A DNA stretch of 54,488 bases from 12-FULL-44-12b sp964364225 (GTDB taxonomy: Bacteria; Patescibacteriota; Minisyncoccia; Phycocordibacterales; Zambryskibacteraceae), in the NCBI GenBank assembly GCA_964364225.1, contig CAYIKP010000002.1:1-54488 (forward strand), written 5' to 3'. Both the position numbers and the translations under genes were made by a program. The notes under the pieces are model-generated. The model worked only from the letters and a program-made list of their open reading frames with translations. It searched no databases and had not been told where the DNA came from. How positions within the stretch are numbered: the first letter of the stretch is position 1; each line of letters opens with the position of its first letter. Shown piece by piece: positions 1 to 6,560 of the stretch.

Positions 1-55
1 GGTAGAATAACAGTTTTCCAAACTGTGGGTGGGAGTTCGATTCTCCCATCCCGCA
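1..55 (+). tRNA. tRNA-Gly(TCC), 5' end outside window
   Basis: The first bases are the end of a D-arm. An anticodon stem (10-14 with 22-26) encloses a 7-nt loop with anticodon TCC at 17-19. A T-arm (31-35 with 43-47) follows, then a 3' acceptor strand ending CCCGC plus a discriminator A. No CCA is encoded. TCC reads the glycine codon GGA. The acceptor 5' strand lies before the window, so the gene is partial here. Confidence 0.9.
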
Positions 56-106
56 CAGCGAGGAGTGAGTCGTCTCGCAAAGGGGAGCTTTAGCTCTCAA
101 CTAGGA

Positions 107-146
107 ATGCAAATAATATAAAAATTTATTTTTATATTATTTGCAT
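107..146. repeat. 40-bp perfect AT-rich palindrome
   Basis: The 20-base arms are exact reverse complements, beginning with ATGCAAATAATAT and ending with ATATTATTTGCAT. It lies between the tRNA end and the next gene. It could extrude as a cruciform or form a hairpin in the transcript. It has no T-tract, so it is not a standard terminator. Confidence 0.8.
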
Positions 147-194
147 GACGAAGTTGTATAGCGAAGCGGCCTTATGAGACGCGAACGACAAAGA

Positions 195-214
195 TGTATC
201 GGTAATCCGATACA
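195..214. repeat. 8-bp stem hairpin upstream of the 226 gene
   Basis: TGTATCGG and CCGATACA pair around a TAAT loop, 12 bases before the ATG at 226. It may lie in the leader of that gene. Its function is unknown. Confidence 0.5.
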
Positions 215-225
215 ATAATAGCAAC

Positions 226-972
226 ATGAAATTTAAGATTTTAATTTTAAGCCTTATATTAATTCCAAGTCTTGCTTATGCAGACTCTAGCTTTTTCTCC
301 TGGATAACTAACCTAAAAGTAGTTCCAGAATTAAGAAACAAACAAAAAATAATAAAAGAAATAAAAAAAGAAGCGGTCATTGAAATTGCGTCAACTAGCA
401 CACCAATTGCCACATCAACCGCTTATTTTTCTACAACCACAACAGCCACCACGACCTTCTCTCAAATAAAAGATAAGTTGGTTAATGCATCCAAAAATCT
501 GGTTCAAGATGTAAATTCTGAAGAATTATTAATTCAGATCACTAAATTAAAAGCTGAAAATGATGCTTTAAAAAGAACTGTATCTGGATTGCAACAAAAA
601 ATTATTACTCTTACAAACGAAAATAGTTCTTACATACAGAATATAGAGAAAATTAAACTTCAATCCACCCCTAAAGTATTGGCTAGAATAAAGGAGATAG
701 AATGGCTTATTAAGGGCCTTTTGGATAACAACTATAGAAATAAAATTGATGCAGAAGGTAATAAACAAGGCGAAATGGTTGTAAATATGGCATTTTTTAG
801 AAGTACTGGCGCAGATCAATTTAGAAGTTTGATAAAGGAATATGATGATCTAACAGGGACTTCGCTCGCTTTAAAATTTAAAGAAGTTGTTAATACCAGT
901 TCTTCACTGGAGCTGAAAAAGTTTGAAGAATTTTATTATTATTTTCTTTCTATAAGAAAATATCCGAAATAA
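226..972 (+). CDS. secreted coiled-coil protein, unrecognised
   Basis: This is a 248-residue protein with a clear Sec signal peptide: positive start, hydrophobic core ILILSLILIPSLA, and a likely cleavage after AYA near residue 19. A Thr/Ser-rich stretch lies around residues 55-80. A heptad-like coiled coil follows around residues 97-145, and then a mixed helical C-terminal part. I do not recognise the family. Export and the coiled coil suggest an extracytoplasmic structural or envelope role, which is inference. It stands alone between a tRNA and a terminator shared with the convergent hup gene. Confidence 0.75.
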   Translation: MKFKILILSLILIPSLAYADSSFFSWITNLKVVPELRNKQKIIKEIKKEAVIEIASTSTPIATSTAYFSTTTTATTTFSQIKDKLVNASKNLVQDVNSEELLIQITKLKAENDALKRTVSGLQQKIITLTNENSSYIQNIEKIKLQSTPKVLARIKEIEWLIKGLLDNNYRNKIDAEGNKQGEMVVNMAFFRSTGADQFRSLIKEYDDLTGTSLALKFKEVVNTSSSLELKKFEEFYYYFLSIRKYPK

Positions 973-974
973 AA

Positions 975-1006
975 ACATAAAACTCCCCGAAAGGGGAGTT
1001 TTATGT
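975..1006. terminator. bidirectional rho-independent terminator
   Basis: A 14-bp stem (975-988 with 993-1006) has a GAAA tetraloop. The GC core CTCCCC is flanked by A- and T-rich sides, so it can end transcription of both the 226 gene (+) and hup (-), which converge here. Confidence 0.85.
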
Positions 1007-1039
1007 TGAAGCGGGTCTTTCCGCTAAATCGAAGCGAGA

Positions 1040-1315
1040 TTACTTAACTGCGTCCTTTAATGCTTTTGCTGCTCTGAATTTTGGTACACGCATTGCTGGA
1101 ACAGAAATGGCAGCCCCTGTGCGTGGATTTCTTGCTTGTCTTGCAGCTCTAGTCTTCGTTGAGAAGATACCAAGGCCTGCAATTGAAACTTCGCCATTCT
1201 TTTTCAAAGTATTTACGATGCAGTCGATCATAGTTTCAACTGCTTGTTCGGAAGAAACTTTTGTTCCTCCAATCTTTGCGTGAACTTGTTCAACGATTGA
1301 TGCTTTATTCATCAT
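1040..1315 (-). CDS. hup: HU-family DNA-binding protein
   Basis: This 91-residue protein has the full HU/IHF layout. It has a helical dimerisation half (residues 1-45), then the core GEVSIAGLGIFSTKTRAAR and the beta-arm motif RNPRTGAAISVPA, with the conserved Arg-Asn-Pro at the arm tip. It would bend and package DNA in the nucleoid. Two adjacent ATG codons are possible starts. A promoter and a 5' hairpin lie just upstream (1355-1413). Confidence 0.95.
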   Translation of the reverse strand: MMNKASIVEQVHAKIGGTKVSSEQAVETMIDCIVNTLKKNGEVSIAGLGIFSTKTRAARQARNPRTGAAISVPAMRVPKFRAAKALKDAVK

Positions 1316-1354
1316 TTTGTAATTTAACTTTTCTTATAAACGACCCGCTTTCCT

Positions 1355-1373
1355 AGTTTGTTTTACACAAACT
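1355..1373 (-). promoter_or_regulatory. hairpin in hup leader
   Basis: AGTTTGT pairs with ACAAACT around a 5-nt loop. It begins about six bases after the predicted hup transcription start. It has no T-run, so mRNA 5'-end protection is as plausible as attenuation. Confidence 0.5.
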
Positions 1374-1385
1374 AAAGATGCTCCA

Positions 1386-1413
1386 ATTATAGACCTATCA
1401 AAAAAGACCGCAA
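1386..1413 (-). promoter_or_regulatory. sigma70-type promoter of hup
   Basis: Read on the minus strand, TTGCGG is followed after 16 bases by a perfect TATAAT. The predicted start near 1379 gives a leader of roughly 65 nt before hup. Confidence 0.6.
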
Positions 1414-1465
1414 GCAAGCCACATTTTGTAGTTAATGCTTGCCAAAATATGTATAATGTTTTCTA

Positions 1466-2995
1466 TTATCTAGCGAATTCTGTAATTCTAGTCTCTCTAA
1501 TGACAGTTACTTTTATTTCACCGGGGTATTTTAGGTCGTGCTCTATTTTCAAGGCTATATTTCTCGCCAAATCTTTCGCTTCCATATCTCCAATTGCTTC
1601 AGGGGATACAAAAACTCTTATTTCACGGCCAGCCTGTAGTGCATAGGCCTTTTCTACGCCGGTAAATTCTTGGGCTATTGCCTCTAATTCCCTTAATCTC
1701 TTTACATAGTTTTCAGCGGTGTCTCTTCTGGCCCCTGGTCGTCCGCCTGAAATCTGGTCCGCCACCTGCACAATTATTGATTCAATAGTTTCATATGGAT
1801 ATTCACCATGATGTGCCTGCATGGCCTTTACTATGTCTTCACTCACTCCAAATTTTTGCAGAATTCTTCTTCCTATTTCCACATGTGTGCCTTGAACCTC
1901 ATGATCCAATGCTTTGCCTATATCGTGAAGCAGGGCGCCTGTTTTTGCTACGTTTTCATCTGCGCCAAGCTCTTCCGCAAGCATTCTCGCGATGTGGGCC
2001 ATCTCTATAGAGTGTTGTAAAACATTTTGTCCGTAACTAGTGCGGAAGTGTAGGCGCCCAAGAACGGCTATTACTCTTTGATCAAGATTAAATACCCCAC
2101 ACTCATATGCAGCCTCCTCACCCTTTTGTTTAATTATTTGTTGAACTTCTAATTTGGCTTTTTCGACAACCTCTTCAATGCGCGCTGGTTGGATTCTGCC
2201 GTCTTTGATCAATTCTTCTAAAGCGACACGAGCTATTTGTCTGCGTACTGAGTCAAAAGAAGATAGGGTAATGGTTCCAGGGGTATCGTCAACGATTACC
2301 TCCACACCCGTTGCCCTTTCAAATGTTTTTATATTTCTTCCTTCTTTTCCAATAATTTTTCCTTTTATTTCTTCAGATGGAATAGGAACTGATGTTGTCA
2401 TTAATTCTGCCGGCACATCTGTTGCTAAACGCTGAATAGATGTAGCCAAAATCTCTTTTGCCCTACTCTCAAGCCTTTCACTGCCCTCCATTTCGAGCTT
2501 CCGTAGCCTTACTTCTATATCGCTTTCTGCATTTTTTTCTGCAATTTTTAAAACCTCTAATTTTGCCTCCTCTTTGCTTAAGCCAGATATTTTTTGTAGC
2601 TTGTCATGTCTTTCAGACAATAAAATATCCGTTTTTTCTTTAAGAATATCAATTTCTTTTATTTTTTCTTTAATATTTTCACTTTCAGAATCTAAGTCTG
2701 TTTGCCTGTTATCCAAAAATTCTTCACGCTTTAAAAGACGCTCTTCTAATTTGAGCGTTTTTTCTTCTTTTTCTTTTATTTCTTTTCTCGCAGTCTCTAA
2801 AATCTCTTCAGCTGTTTTTTCTGCCTCCGTTCTTACGCGAGATGCCTCTTCTTGGGCCTCAAGCATTTTTTGCTTGATATCAAGCTCCACTGAACCACGA
2901 CGGCCAAGAGAGATAATCCATCTCAAAAAATAACCAAAAGCAATACCAGCTGCAGCAGAAAGTGCTACAGCGAGAAGTACTAATCGTAATGACAT
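1466..2995 (-). CDS. rny: ribonuclease Y
   Basis: This 509-residue protein has the RNase Y architecture: an N-terminal membrane helix (about residues 3-25) and a long charged coiled coil (about 35-190). A KH domain carries GKIIGKEGRNI near 212-223. An HD phosphohydrolase domain carries ALLHDIGK (His357-Asp358). It is a membrane-anchored endonuclease that starts mRNA decay. It lies downstream of clpP on the same strand, about 120 bases away, and ends just before the hup promoter. Confidence 0.97.
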   Translation of the reverse strand: MSLRLVLLAVALSAAAGIAFGYFLRWIISLGRRGSVELDIKQKMLEAQEEASRVRTEAEKTAEEILETARKEIKEKEEKTLKLEERLLKREEFLDNRQTDLDSESENIKEKIKEIDILKEKTDILLSERHDKLQKISGLSKEEAKLEVLKIAEKNAESDIEVRLRKLEMEGSERLESRAKEILATSIQRLATDVPAELMTTSVPIPSEEIKGKIIGKEGRNIKTFERATGVEVIVDDTPGTITLSSFDSVRRQIARVALEELIKDGRIQPARIEEVVEKAKLEVQQIIKQKGEEAAYECGVFNLDQRVIAVLGRLHFRTSYGQNVLQHSIEMAHIARMLAEELGADENVAKTGALLHDIGKALDHEVQGTHVEIGRRILQKFGVSEDIVKAMQAHHGEYPYETIESIIVQVADQISGGRPGARRDTAENYVKRLRELEAIAQEFTGVEKAYALQAGREIRVFVSPEAIGDMEAKDLARNIALKIEHDLKYPGEIKVTVIRETRITEFAR

Positions 2996-3114
2996 AATTT
3001 AATTTTTAGGGGATTTTTTGGCCTGACTTCCGTTACTTTCGTTCTGATTTTCAGCTTTTTAAGGGAACTTTTACACTCTACTCTTATTTATAAAGAGAGT
3101 CAAATTTAACCAAC

Positions 3115-3699
3115 TTACTTGTTTTTACCAGTAAAAACTTTGTCTATTATTCCGTATTTAACACCTTCTTCAGCATCCATAAAGAAATCACGATCAACAT
3201 CCTTTTCTATTTTTGATAGAGGTTGGCCAGTATTTTTTGAAAGGATTTTATTCATTGTTTCTCGATTTTTTACAATGCGCTTTGCACTTATTTCAATGTC
3301 TGATGCTTGTCCTTCTACTCCACCAAGTGGTTGATGAATCATTATTTCTGCGTTTGTTAAAGCAAATCTTTTTCCTTTTGCTCCGGCAGACAAAATTATT
3401 GCTCCCATTGATGCAGCGATACCAACTGCCACAGTAGATACGTTTGGCTTTATGTGGTTCATGGTGTCTAAAATTGCAAGACCTGCCGTCACGGAACCTC
3501 CTGGGGAATTTATATAAAGGGAAATATCTTTTTTAGGATCTTCTGATTCCAAAAACAATAGTTGGGCAATTATAAGATTGGCAACATGGTCGTCTATTGG
3601 GCCACCAAGAAAAATAATCCTTTCTTTTAAAAGTCGTGAATAAATATCGTAGGCGCGCTCGCCTTGGGGCACTTTTTCTATGACAGTTGGTATAAGCAT
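3115..3699 (-). CDS. clpP: ATP-dependent Clp protease proteolytic subunit
   Basis: This 194-residue serine protease matches ClpP in length and motifs. The catalytic triad is Ser97 in GIAASMG, His122 in MIHQPLGG and Asp171 in DRDFFMDA. It assembles into a two-ring barrel fed by Clp ATPases. No clpX or clpA is seen in this window. The MLIPTVIEK start fits the family. Confidence 0.97.
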   Translation of the reverse strand: MLIPTVIEKVPQGERAYDIYSRLLKERIIFLGGPIDDHVANLIIAQLLFLESEDPKKDISLYINSPGGSVTAGLAILDTMNHIKPNVSTVAVGIAASMGAIILSAGAKGKRFALTNAEIMIHQPLGGVEGQASDIEISAKRIVKNRETMNKILSKNTGQPLSKIEKDVDRDFFMDAEEGVKYGIIDKVFTGKNK

Positions 3700-3767
3700 G
3701 TCGGTAGTTTACTCAATCAAACAAATTTTGCAAAATTACCAAGACTTCGCGTATAGTTATTAAGCAT

Positions 3768-4466
3768 ATGAAATTTCACCGATTTTTCGTAAAAGATTCC
3801 CTTGCGGGAGCAAAACACATCCTTATAAAAGATGCGGATTTAATTCATCAAGTAAGAAATGTTTTGCGTATGACGGTAGGCGGTCAAATTGTTCTTTTGG
3901 ATGGCACGGGGCGTGAATATACGGCCTTTATCACTGATATAAATTTCAGAGGCATTACTTGTGACATTTTGAAATCTGTAAAAAGTTCCACTCTTCCTCG
4001 TCGCGAAATTACTCTCGCATTTTCTTTGATAAAAAAAGACAAAATGGAGTGGGTATTGCAAAAGGGGACCGAGCTCGGTGTTACACGCTTTCTTCCATTT
4101 ATTTCTGATAGATCAGAGAAGAAAGGCTTTAATAGAGAAAGATCGTTAGCAATTGTAAAAGAGGCGGTAGAGCAGTCTCAAAGAGCGTCAGTCCCTGTTG
4201 TGCGTGAGCCAGTTTCATTTGAAGAAATATTTTTTGAATGTAGAGGAATGGATATTTTTCTTTTTAATCCAAAAGGTCAGGAGGTTTCAACTGAAACAAG
4301 GGAAGGGGAGACCAGTGCGTGTTTAGTGGTGGGGCCAGAGGGCGGTTTCACAGACCAAGAAATTTTCATTGCAAAAAAACAGGGCGCACACATTTCATCG
4401 TTGGGCTCTGGAGTTTTGCGCGCAGAAACTGCAGCGGTTGTCGCCTCAACGATTTTTTTGGTATGA
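3768..4466 (+). CDS. rsmE: 16S rRNA (uracil-1498-N3)-methyltransferase
   Basis: This 232-residue SPOUT methyltransferase has a PUA-like N-terminal domain. The SAM-binding knot is GPEGGF at 189-194 and SLGSGVLRAETA at 211-222. It methylates U1498 (E. coli numbering) in the decoding region of 16S rRNA. It is divergent from clpP, with a 68-bp gap that should hold both promoters. Confidence 0.95.
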   Translation: MKFHRFFVKDSLAGAKHILIKDADLIHQVRNVLRMTVGGQIVLLDGTGREYTAFITDINFRGITCDILKSVKSSTLPRREITLAFSLIKKDKMEWVLQKGTELGVTRFLPFISDRSEKKGFNRERSLAIVKEAVEQSQRASVPVVREPVSFEEIFFECRGMDIFLFNPKGQEVSTETREGETSACLVVGPEGGFTDQEIFIAKKQGAHISSLGSGVLRAETAAVVASTIFLV

Positions 4467-4467
4467 C

Positions 4468-4497
4468 TTGCTAAATTTTATTTAGCGCGTTTAATAC
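4468..4497 (+). promoter_or_regulatory. weak promoter candidate for the acyl-carrier-like gene
   Basis: TTGCTA and TAATAC are separated by 18 bases and end 38 bases before the ATG at 4535. The match to consensus is only moderate. Confidence 0.3.
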
Positions 4498-4534
4498 TCC
4501 GAAGATGTACATTCCCACTTTCCTTGAGGTTTAA

Positions 4535-4801
4535 ATGCGAATGGTTTCCACAGCGAAGTATCGGGCCGGAGAGGATATTGGCACTTGGGTCCGCGCAGTC
4601 ATCGTAAATGAGCTTGCGATTGAGGAGGGGGTATTAAAACCCGACGCTCGATTTGGACACGAAATCAACTCCGACAGTCTGGATTTGATTGAGCTTGAGC
4701 TTGAGAGGGTCTTCGACATCTGCATCTCTGATGATGATATCGATGGAATTAGAACGGTCCAAGACATGGTTTGGTATGTGGAAGGCAGACTTCCACACTA
4801 G
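4535..4801 (+). CDS. acyl carrier protein-like, GC-rich orphan
   Basis: This is an 88-residue acidic protein. The segment INSDSLDLIELELERVFDI and the ending RTVQDMVWYVEGRL match the acyl carrier fold. Ser48 in DSLD is the expected 4'-phosphopantetheine site. TGAGG lies just upstream of the ATG; a second ATG at 4541 is possible. Base composition is visibly richer in GC than rsmE before it. No fatty-acid or polyketide genes lie nearby, so its acyl partner is unknown. It has its own strong terminator. Confidence 0.75.
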   Translation: MRMVSTAKYRAGEDIGTWVRAVIVNELAIEEGVLKPDARFGHEINSDSLDLIELELERVFDICISDDDIDGIRTVQDMVWYVEGRLPH

Positions 4802-4822
4802 GGGCCGGGTTTAGTTATTTAG

Positions 4823-4865
4823 AAACCGCGCGACATTTCTGTCGCGCGGTTTGTTTTTATTTTTG
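4823..4865 (+). terminator. strong rho-independent terminator
   Basis: A 13-bp perfect stem AAACCGCGCGACA/TGTCGCGCGGTTT has a TTTC loop and is followed by a T-rich tail. It closes the acyl-carrier-like gene. Confidence 0.9.
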
Positions 4866-4911
4866 TTTTTCTAAGAATTCAAATAGGCCAAGTTAGACGC
4901 CGTTATGGCAC

Positions 4912-4940
4912 TTGACAAACCATGTGATAGGGTGTATACT
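4912..4940 (+). promoter_or_regulatory. near-consensus sigma70 promoter of the DGR target gene
   Basis: A perfect TTGACA (4912-4917), a 17-base spacer and TATACT (4935-4940). It is the best promoter in the window and reads toward the variable-protein gene at 5077, leaving a leader of about 130 nt. Confidence 0.85.
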
Positions 4941-4973
4941 AAAAAGAGTTAAGTCCTTTAAGAAAACCACCAC

Positions 4974-5042
4974 TTCGCCATAGCTTTTAGCACTCCATTT
5001 CTTGGAGAATTAAAAGCTATGGCGAAACACACTCGGTGTTAG
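4974..5042 (+). promoter_or_regulatory. structured leader of the DGR target, with possible leader peptide
   Basis: Perfect 16-base inverted arms (4974-4989 and 5011-5026) enclose a second small stem CTCCA/TGGAG. The right arm contains GGAG...ATG opening a 7-codon reading frame (MAKHTRC, 5019-5042). The structure could hide that start. A role in attenuation is inference. Confidence 0.5.
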
Positions 5043-5076
5043 TCCTCTAGCAGGCTCCTATTTGGAGAAATAGACC

Positions 5077-5736
5077 ATGTCCACAAAAGACATGCTCGGT
5101 CCGCTTCCGCGGGCACTCGTCGGTGTGCCGAACAATCGGCAAGGTATCATCCTCGACATCGCCAACCGTCTCAACACGGATAGCGAATCGGGTGAAGTAT
5201 TCCACGGAGACCTCGCGAAGTTCGTGCGGTCGTGGAAGAAGACAGCGACCACGAAGCCCCGCATCCTCTCCCTCATCTCGGCTGGGCAGTCAATCGAGAT
5301 TGGTGAGATGGACGGCAGGGAGACGCTCGCCAAGGCGAAGGACGTCTTCACTGGCTACGTTGACCCAGATTTCAAAAACTACTGGGGACTCGACGTCGCT
5401 GGCAAGGCGACTGCGAAGACGCAAGTCGAGGTTCACGAGATGGTTGGCGATGCAGATTTCAATGGCATCTTCAACAGTCTCGAGCGTCCTCTCGACGAGC
5501 TTTGCTTGACGCAGGCACAGATCAAGCGCTTCGCTCGCGACAACCGCAACTGGTTGCGCACGGACGGCTTTGCCACAGTCTTCCTGTTCAAGGAAAACGG
5601 CGAATTCTTCGTCGCGCGCGTGGACGTCAGCGGCGGCCGGCTTAGGGTGTTCGTGCGCCGGTTCGAGGACGACGATGTCTGGAGTGCCGAGAGTCGTCTT
5701 CGTGTGGTGGTTCCGCAACAGACGCTTGGGGTCTAG
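5077..5736 (+). CDS. DGR target (variable) protein
   Basis: This 219-residue GC-rich protein carries a DGR variable repeat as residues 176-214. The N-terminal part is unrecognised. From about residue 143 (LTQAQIKRFARDNRNWL, then FLFKENGEFFVARV) it resembles the ligand-binding end of CPR DGR targets, which usually adopt a C-type-lectin-like fold; that fold is inferred. Compared with the template, variable residues are R181, D183, S185, F192, R194, D198, D200, S203, S206, L208 and others, mostly replacing template Asn. No signal peptide or membrane helix is seen. GGAG lies 9 bases before the ATG. A strong promoter and structured leader precede it. Confidence 0.85.
   Translation: MSTKDMLGPLPRALVGVPNNRQGIILDIANRLNTDSESGEVFHGDLAKFVRSWKKTATTKPRILSLISAGQSIEIGEMDGRETLAKAKDVFTGYVDPDFKNYWGLDVAGKATAKTQVEVHEMVGDADFNGIFNSLERPLDELCLTQAQIKRFARDNRNWLRTDGFATVFLFKENGEFFVARVDVSGGRLRVFVRRFEDDDVWSAESRLRVVVPQQTLGV
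5602..5718 (+). other. DGR variable repeat (VR)
   Basis: This 117-base segment at the 3' end of the target gene aligns without gaps to 6031-6147 (offset 429). There are 97 identities and 20 differences, 19 of them at template adenines (A to G, C or T) and one C to T. Changes cluster in the codons opposite template AAC/AAT. The last stretch before the end (CGTGTGGTGGTTCCG) is invariant, as expected of the initiation-of-mutagenic-homing site. Confidence 0.95.
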
Positions 5737-5764
5737 TACTCTTGACCCTTGGGTGCCCTGGCAC

Positions 5765-5795
5765 TTGGGCCCTCGGAGAAATTCCGGGGGCCCAA
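5765..5795 (+). other. hairpin downstream of VR (DGR target-recognition hairpin or terminator)
   Basis: TTGGGCCC pairs with GGGCCCAA, continued after one mismatch by CGGA/TCCG around a 5-nt loop, 46 bases after VR. No T-tract follows. In the Bordetella phage DGR a hairpin just past VR is needed for efficient retrohoming, and this one is in the right place. A terminator role is the alternative. Confidence 0.6.
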
Positions 5796-5827
5796 TTCAT
5801 TTGTATAATAAATATGTGTTCATAAGA

Positions 5828-6052
5828 ATGCTTCGGCTAAGGCTTGAGCGACGTGAATACATGAAGATATTTTTGAGAGTTTCGTCGGGTATGCCTTGCG
5901 AAAGAGTGGAAATATTTTTCATAACAAAAAATAATTTAGTTGGTGTTGTATGTTGGTGGACTTATATGTCCCAAGTGAGATTCAATCCTGAGACTATTCG
6001 AAGGATGGTGGTATGGATGGCATACAACACAAAATCTTCGTCGCGAACGTGA
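5828..6052 (+). CDS. small basic ORF between VR and TR, unrecognised
   Basis: A 74-codon frame starts MLRLRLERREYMKIF and runs 22 bases into the template repeat, so its last codons read TR in a different frame from VR. It contains CWW and is Arg-rich. A TATAAT lies at 5804-5809 but has no clear -35 box. It may be a small DGR accessory protein, part of the non-coding TR transcript, or chance. Family unknown. Confidence 0.3.
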   Translation: MLRLRLERREYMKIFLRVSSGMPCERVEIFFITKNNLVGVVCWWTYMSQVRFNPETIRRMVVWMAYNTKSSSRT

Positions 6053-6147
6053 ACGTCAACGACGGCCAGCTCAAGGTGAACGTGAACCGGTTCGAGAACG
6101 ACAATGTCTGGAATGCCGAGAATCGTCATCGTGTGGTGGTTCCGAAA
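6031..6147 (+). other. DGR template repeat (TR)
   Basis: This is the adenine-rich donor copy of VR. Read in the VR frame it encodes nine Asn codons (six AAC, three AAT), with segments such as VANVNVNDG and FENDNVWNAENRHR. It has 33 adenines, and 19 of them are altered in VR. Of 84 non-adenines only one differs. It should be transcribed on the plus strand and copied by the RT with errors at A. It is immediately preceded by the right arm of an inverted repeat (5943-5952/6021-6030). Confidence 0.95.
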
Positions 6148-6159
6148 CTAAGGCTATTT

Positions 6160-6180
6160 CTCCCGCTATTTTGGCGGGAG
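6160..6180. terminator. hairpin after TR, overlapping the avd stop
   Basis: CTCCCGC (6160-6166) pairs with GCGGGAG (6174-6180) and is followed by TTTT on the plus strand. It could end the TR transcript. It also contains the stop codon of the oppositely oriented avd-like gene. Confidence 0.5.
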
Positions 6181-6547
6181 TTTTGCTAGAAGACCTTTTT
6201 TCCATCCACCAAGCTGTCTGCCAATTTCTCCAAGCTGTATTAAAAAGGAGGAGTATTTTTCTGTTGGTATGAGTTTATTTTCCCACGCAAGTTGGCTAAA
6301 AAATTTTAATATATCGAGTTTAGTTATTGCTTTGTTGAGTAAAGGAATTTTATGCTCTAGTGATAAATAGCTTAGGCAAAACGTGAGTTCTAGTGTTTCA
6401 ATAAATGTTTGTTCGATTTTATTTCCAATTCCGAAACGTTCAACTTTCGGAAAATCACGATGTAAAGCTAGCCAGACCTGATATGTTTCTTTTATTTTGA
6501 GAATTACCTGTGGTAATTCTCGGGGGGGGGGTAGTATTTTGATACAT
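6166..6547 (-). CDS. Avd-like DGR accessory protein, frame broken at a G10 tract
   Basis: Translated on the minus strand from the stop at 6166-6168, the frame encodes an all-helical protein of about 115 residues. It includes LPQVILKIKETYQVWLAL, FGIGNKIEQTFIETLEL and LGEIGRQLGGW. This is the pattern of the DGR accessory (Avd/bAvd, four-helix bundle), which binds RT and template RNA. The natural ATG (6545-6547, MYQNTT) is out of frame with this body because the intervening G tract (6522-6531) has ten bases; nine or twelve would join them. Without it the frame has no ATG. This could be a phase-variable switch, an inactivating mutation, or a homopolymer error. It is convergent with TR. Confidence 0.7.
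6499..6521. repeat. 10-bp stem hairpin next to the G10 tract
   Basis: GAGAATTACC and GGTAATTCTC are perfect complements around a TGT loop and abut ten consecutive G. On the minus strand the hairpin encodes the first conserved residues of the Avd-like protein (RELPQVIL). The stem next to the homopolymer might promote slippage. Confidence 0.6.
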
Positions 6548-6560
6548 ATGTATCAAAATA
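6535..6560. promoter_or_regulatory. 26-bp perfect palindrome holding both avd and RT start codons
   Basis: The palindrome is centred on CATATG. The plus-strand ATG (6548) starts the RT (MYQN) and the minus-strand ATG (6547) would start the Avd-like protein (MYQN) with no spacer. It is a possible operator or a trace of an inversion-type duplication. Promoters for either gene would have to lie inside the other. Confidence 0.65.

Noticed and set aside
6031..6189. Pseudogene fragment of a second copy of the 5077 protein
   Set aside because: This was my first reading. The differences fall almost only on adenines, and an RT and Avd-like gene are adjacent, so it is a DGR template repeat and not a decayed gene copy.
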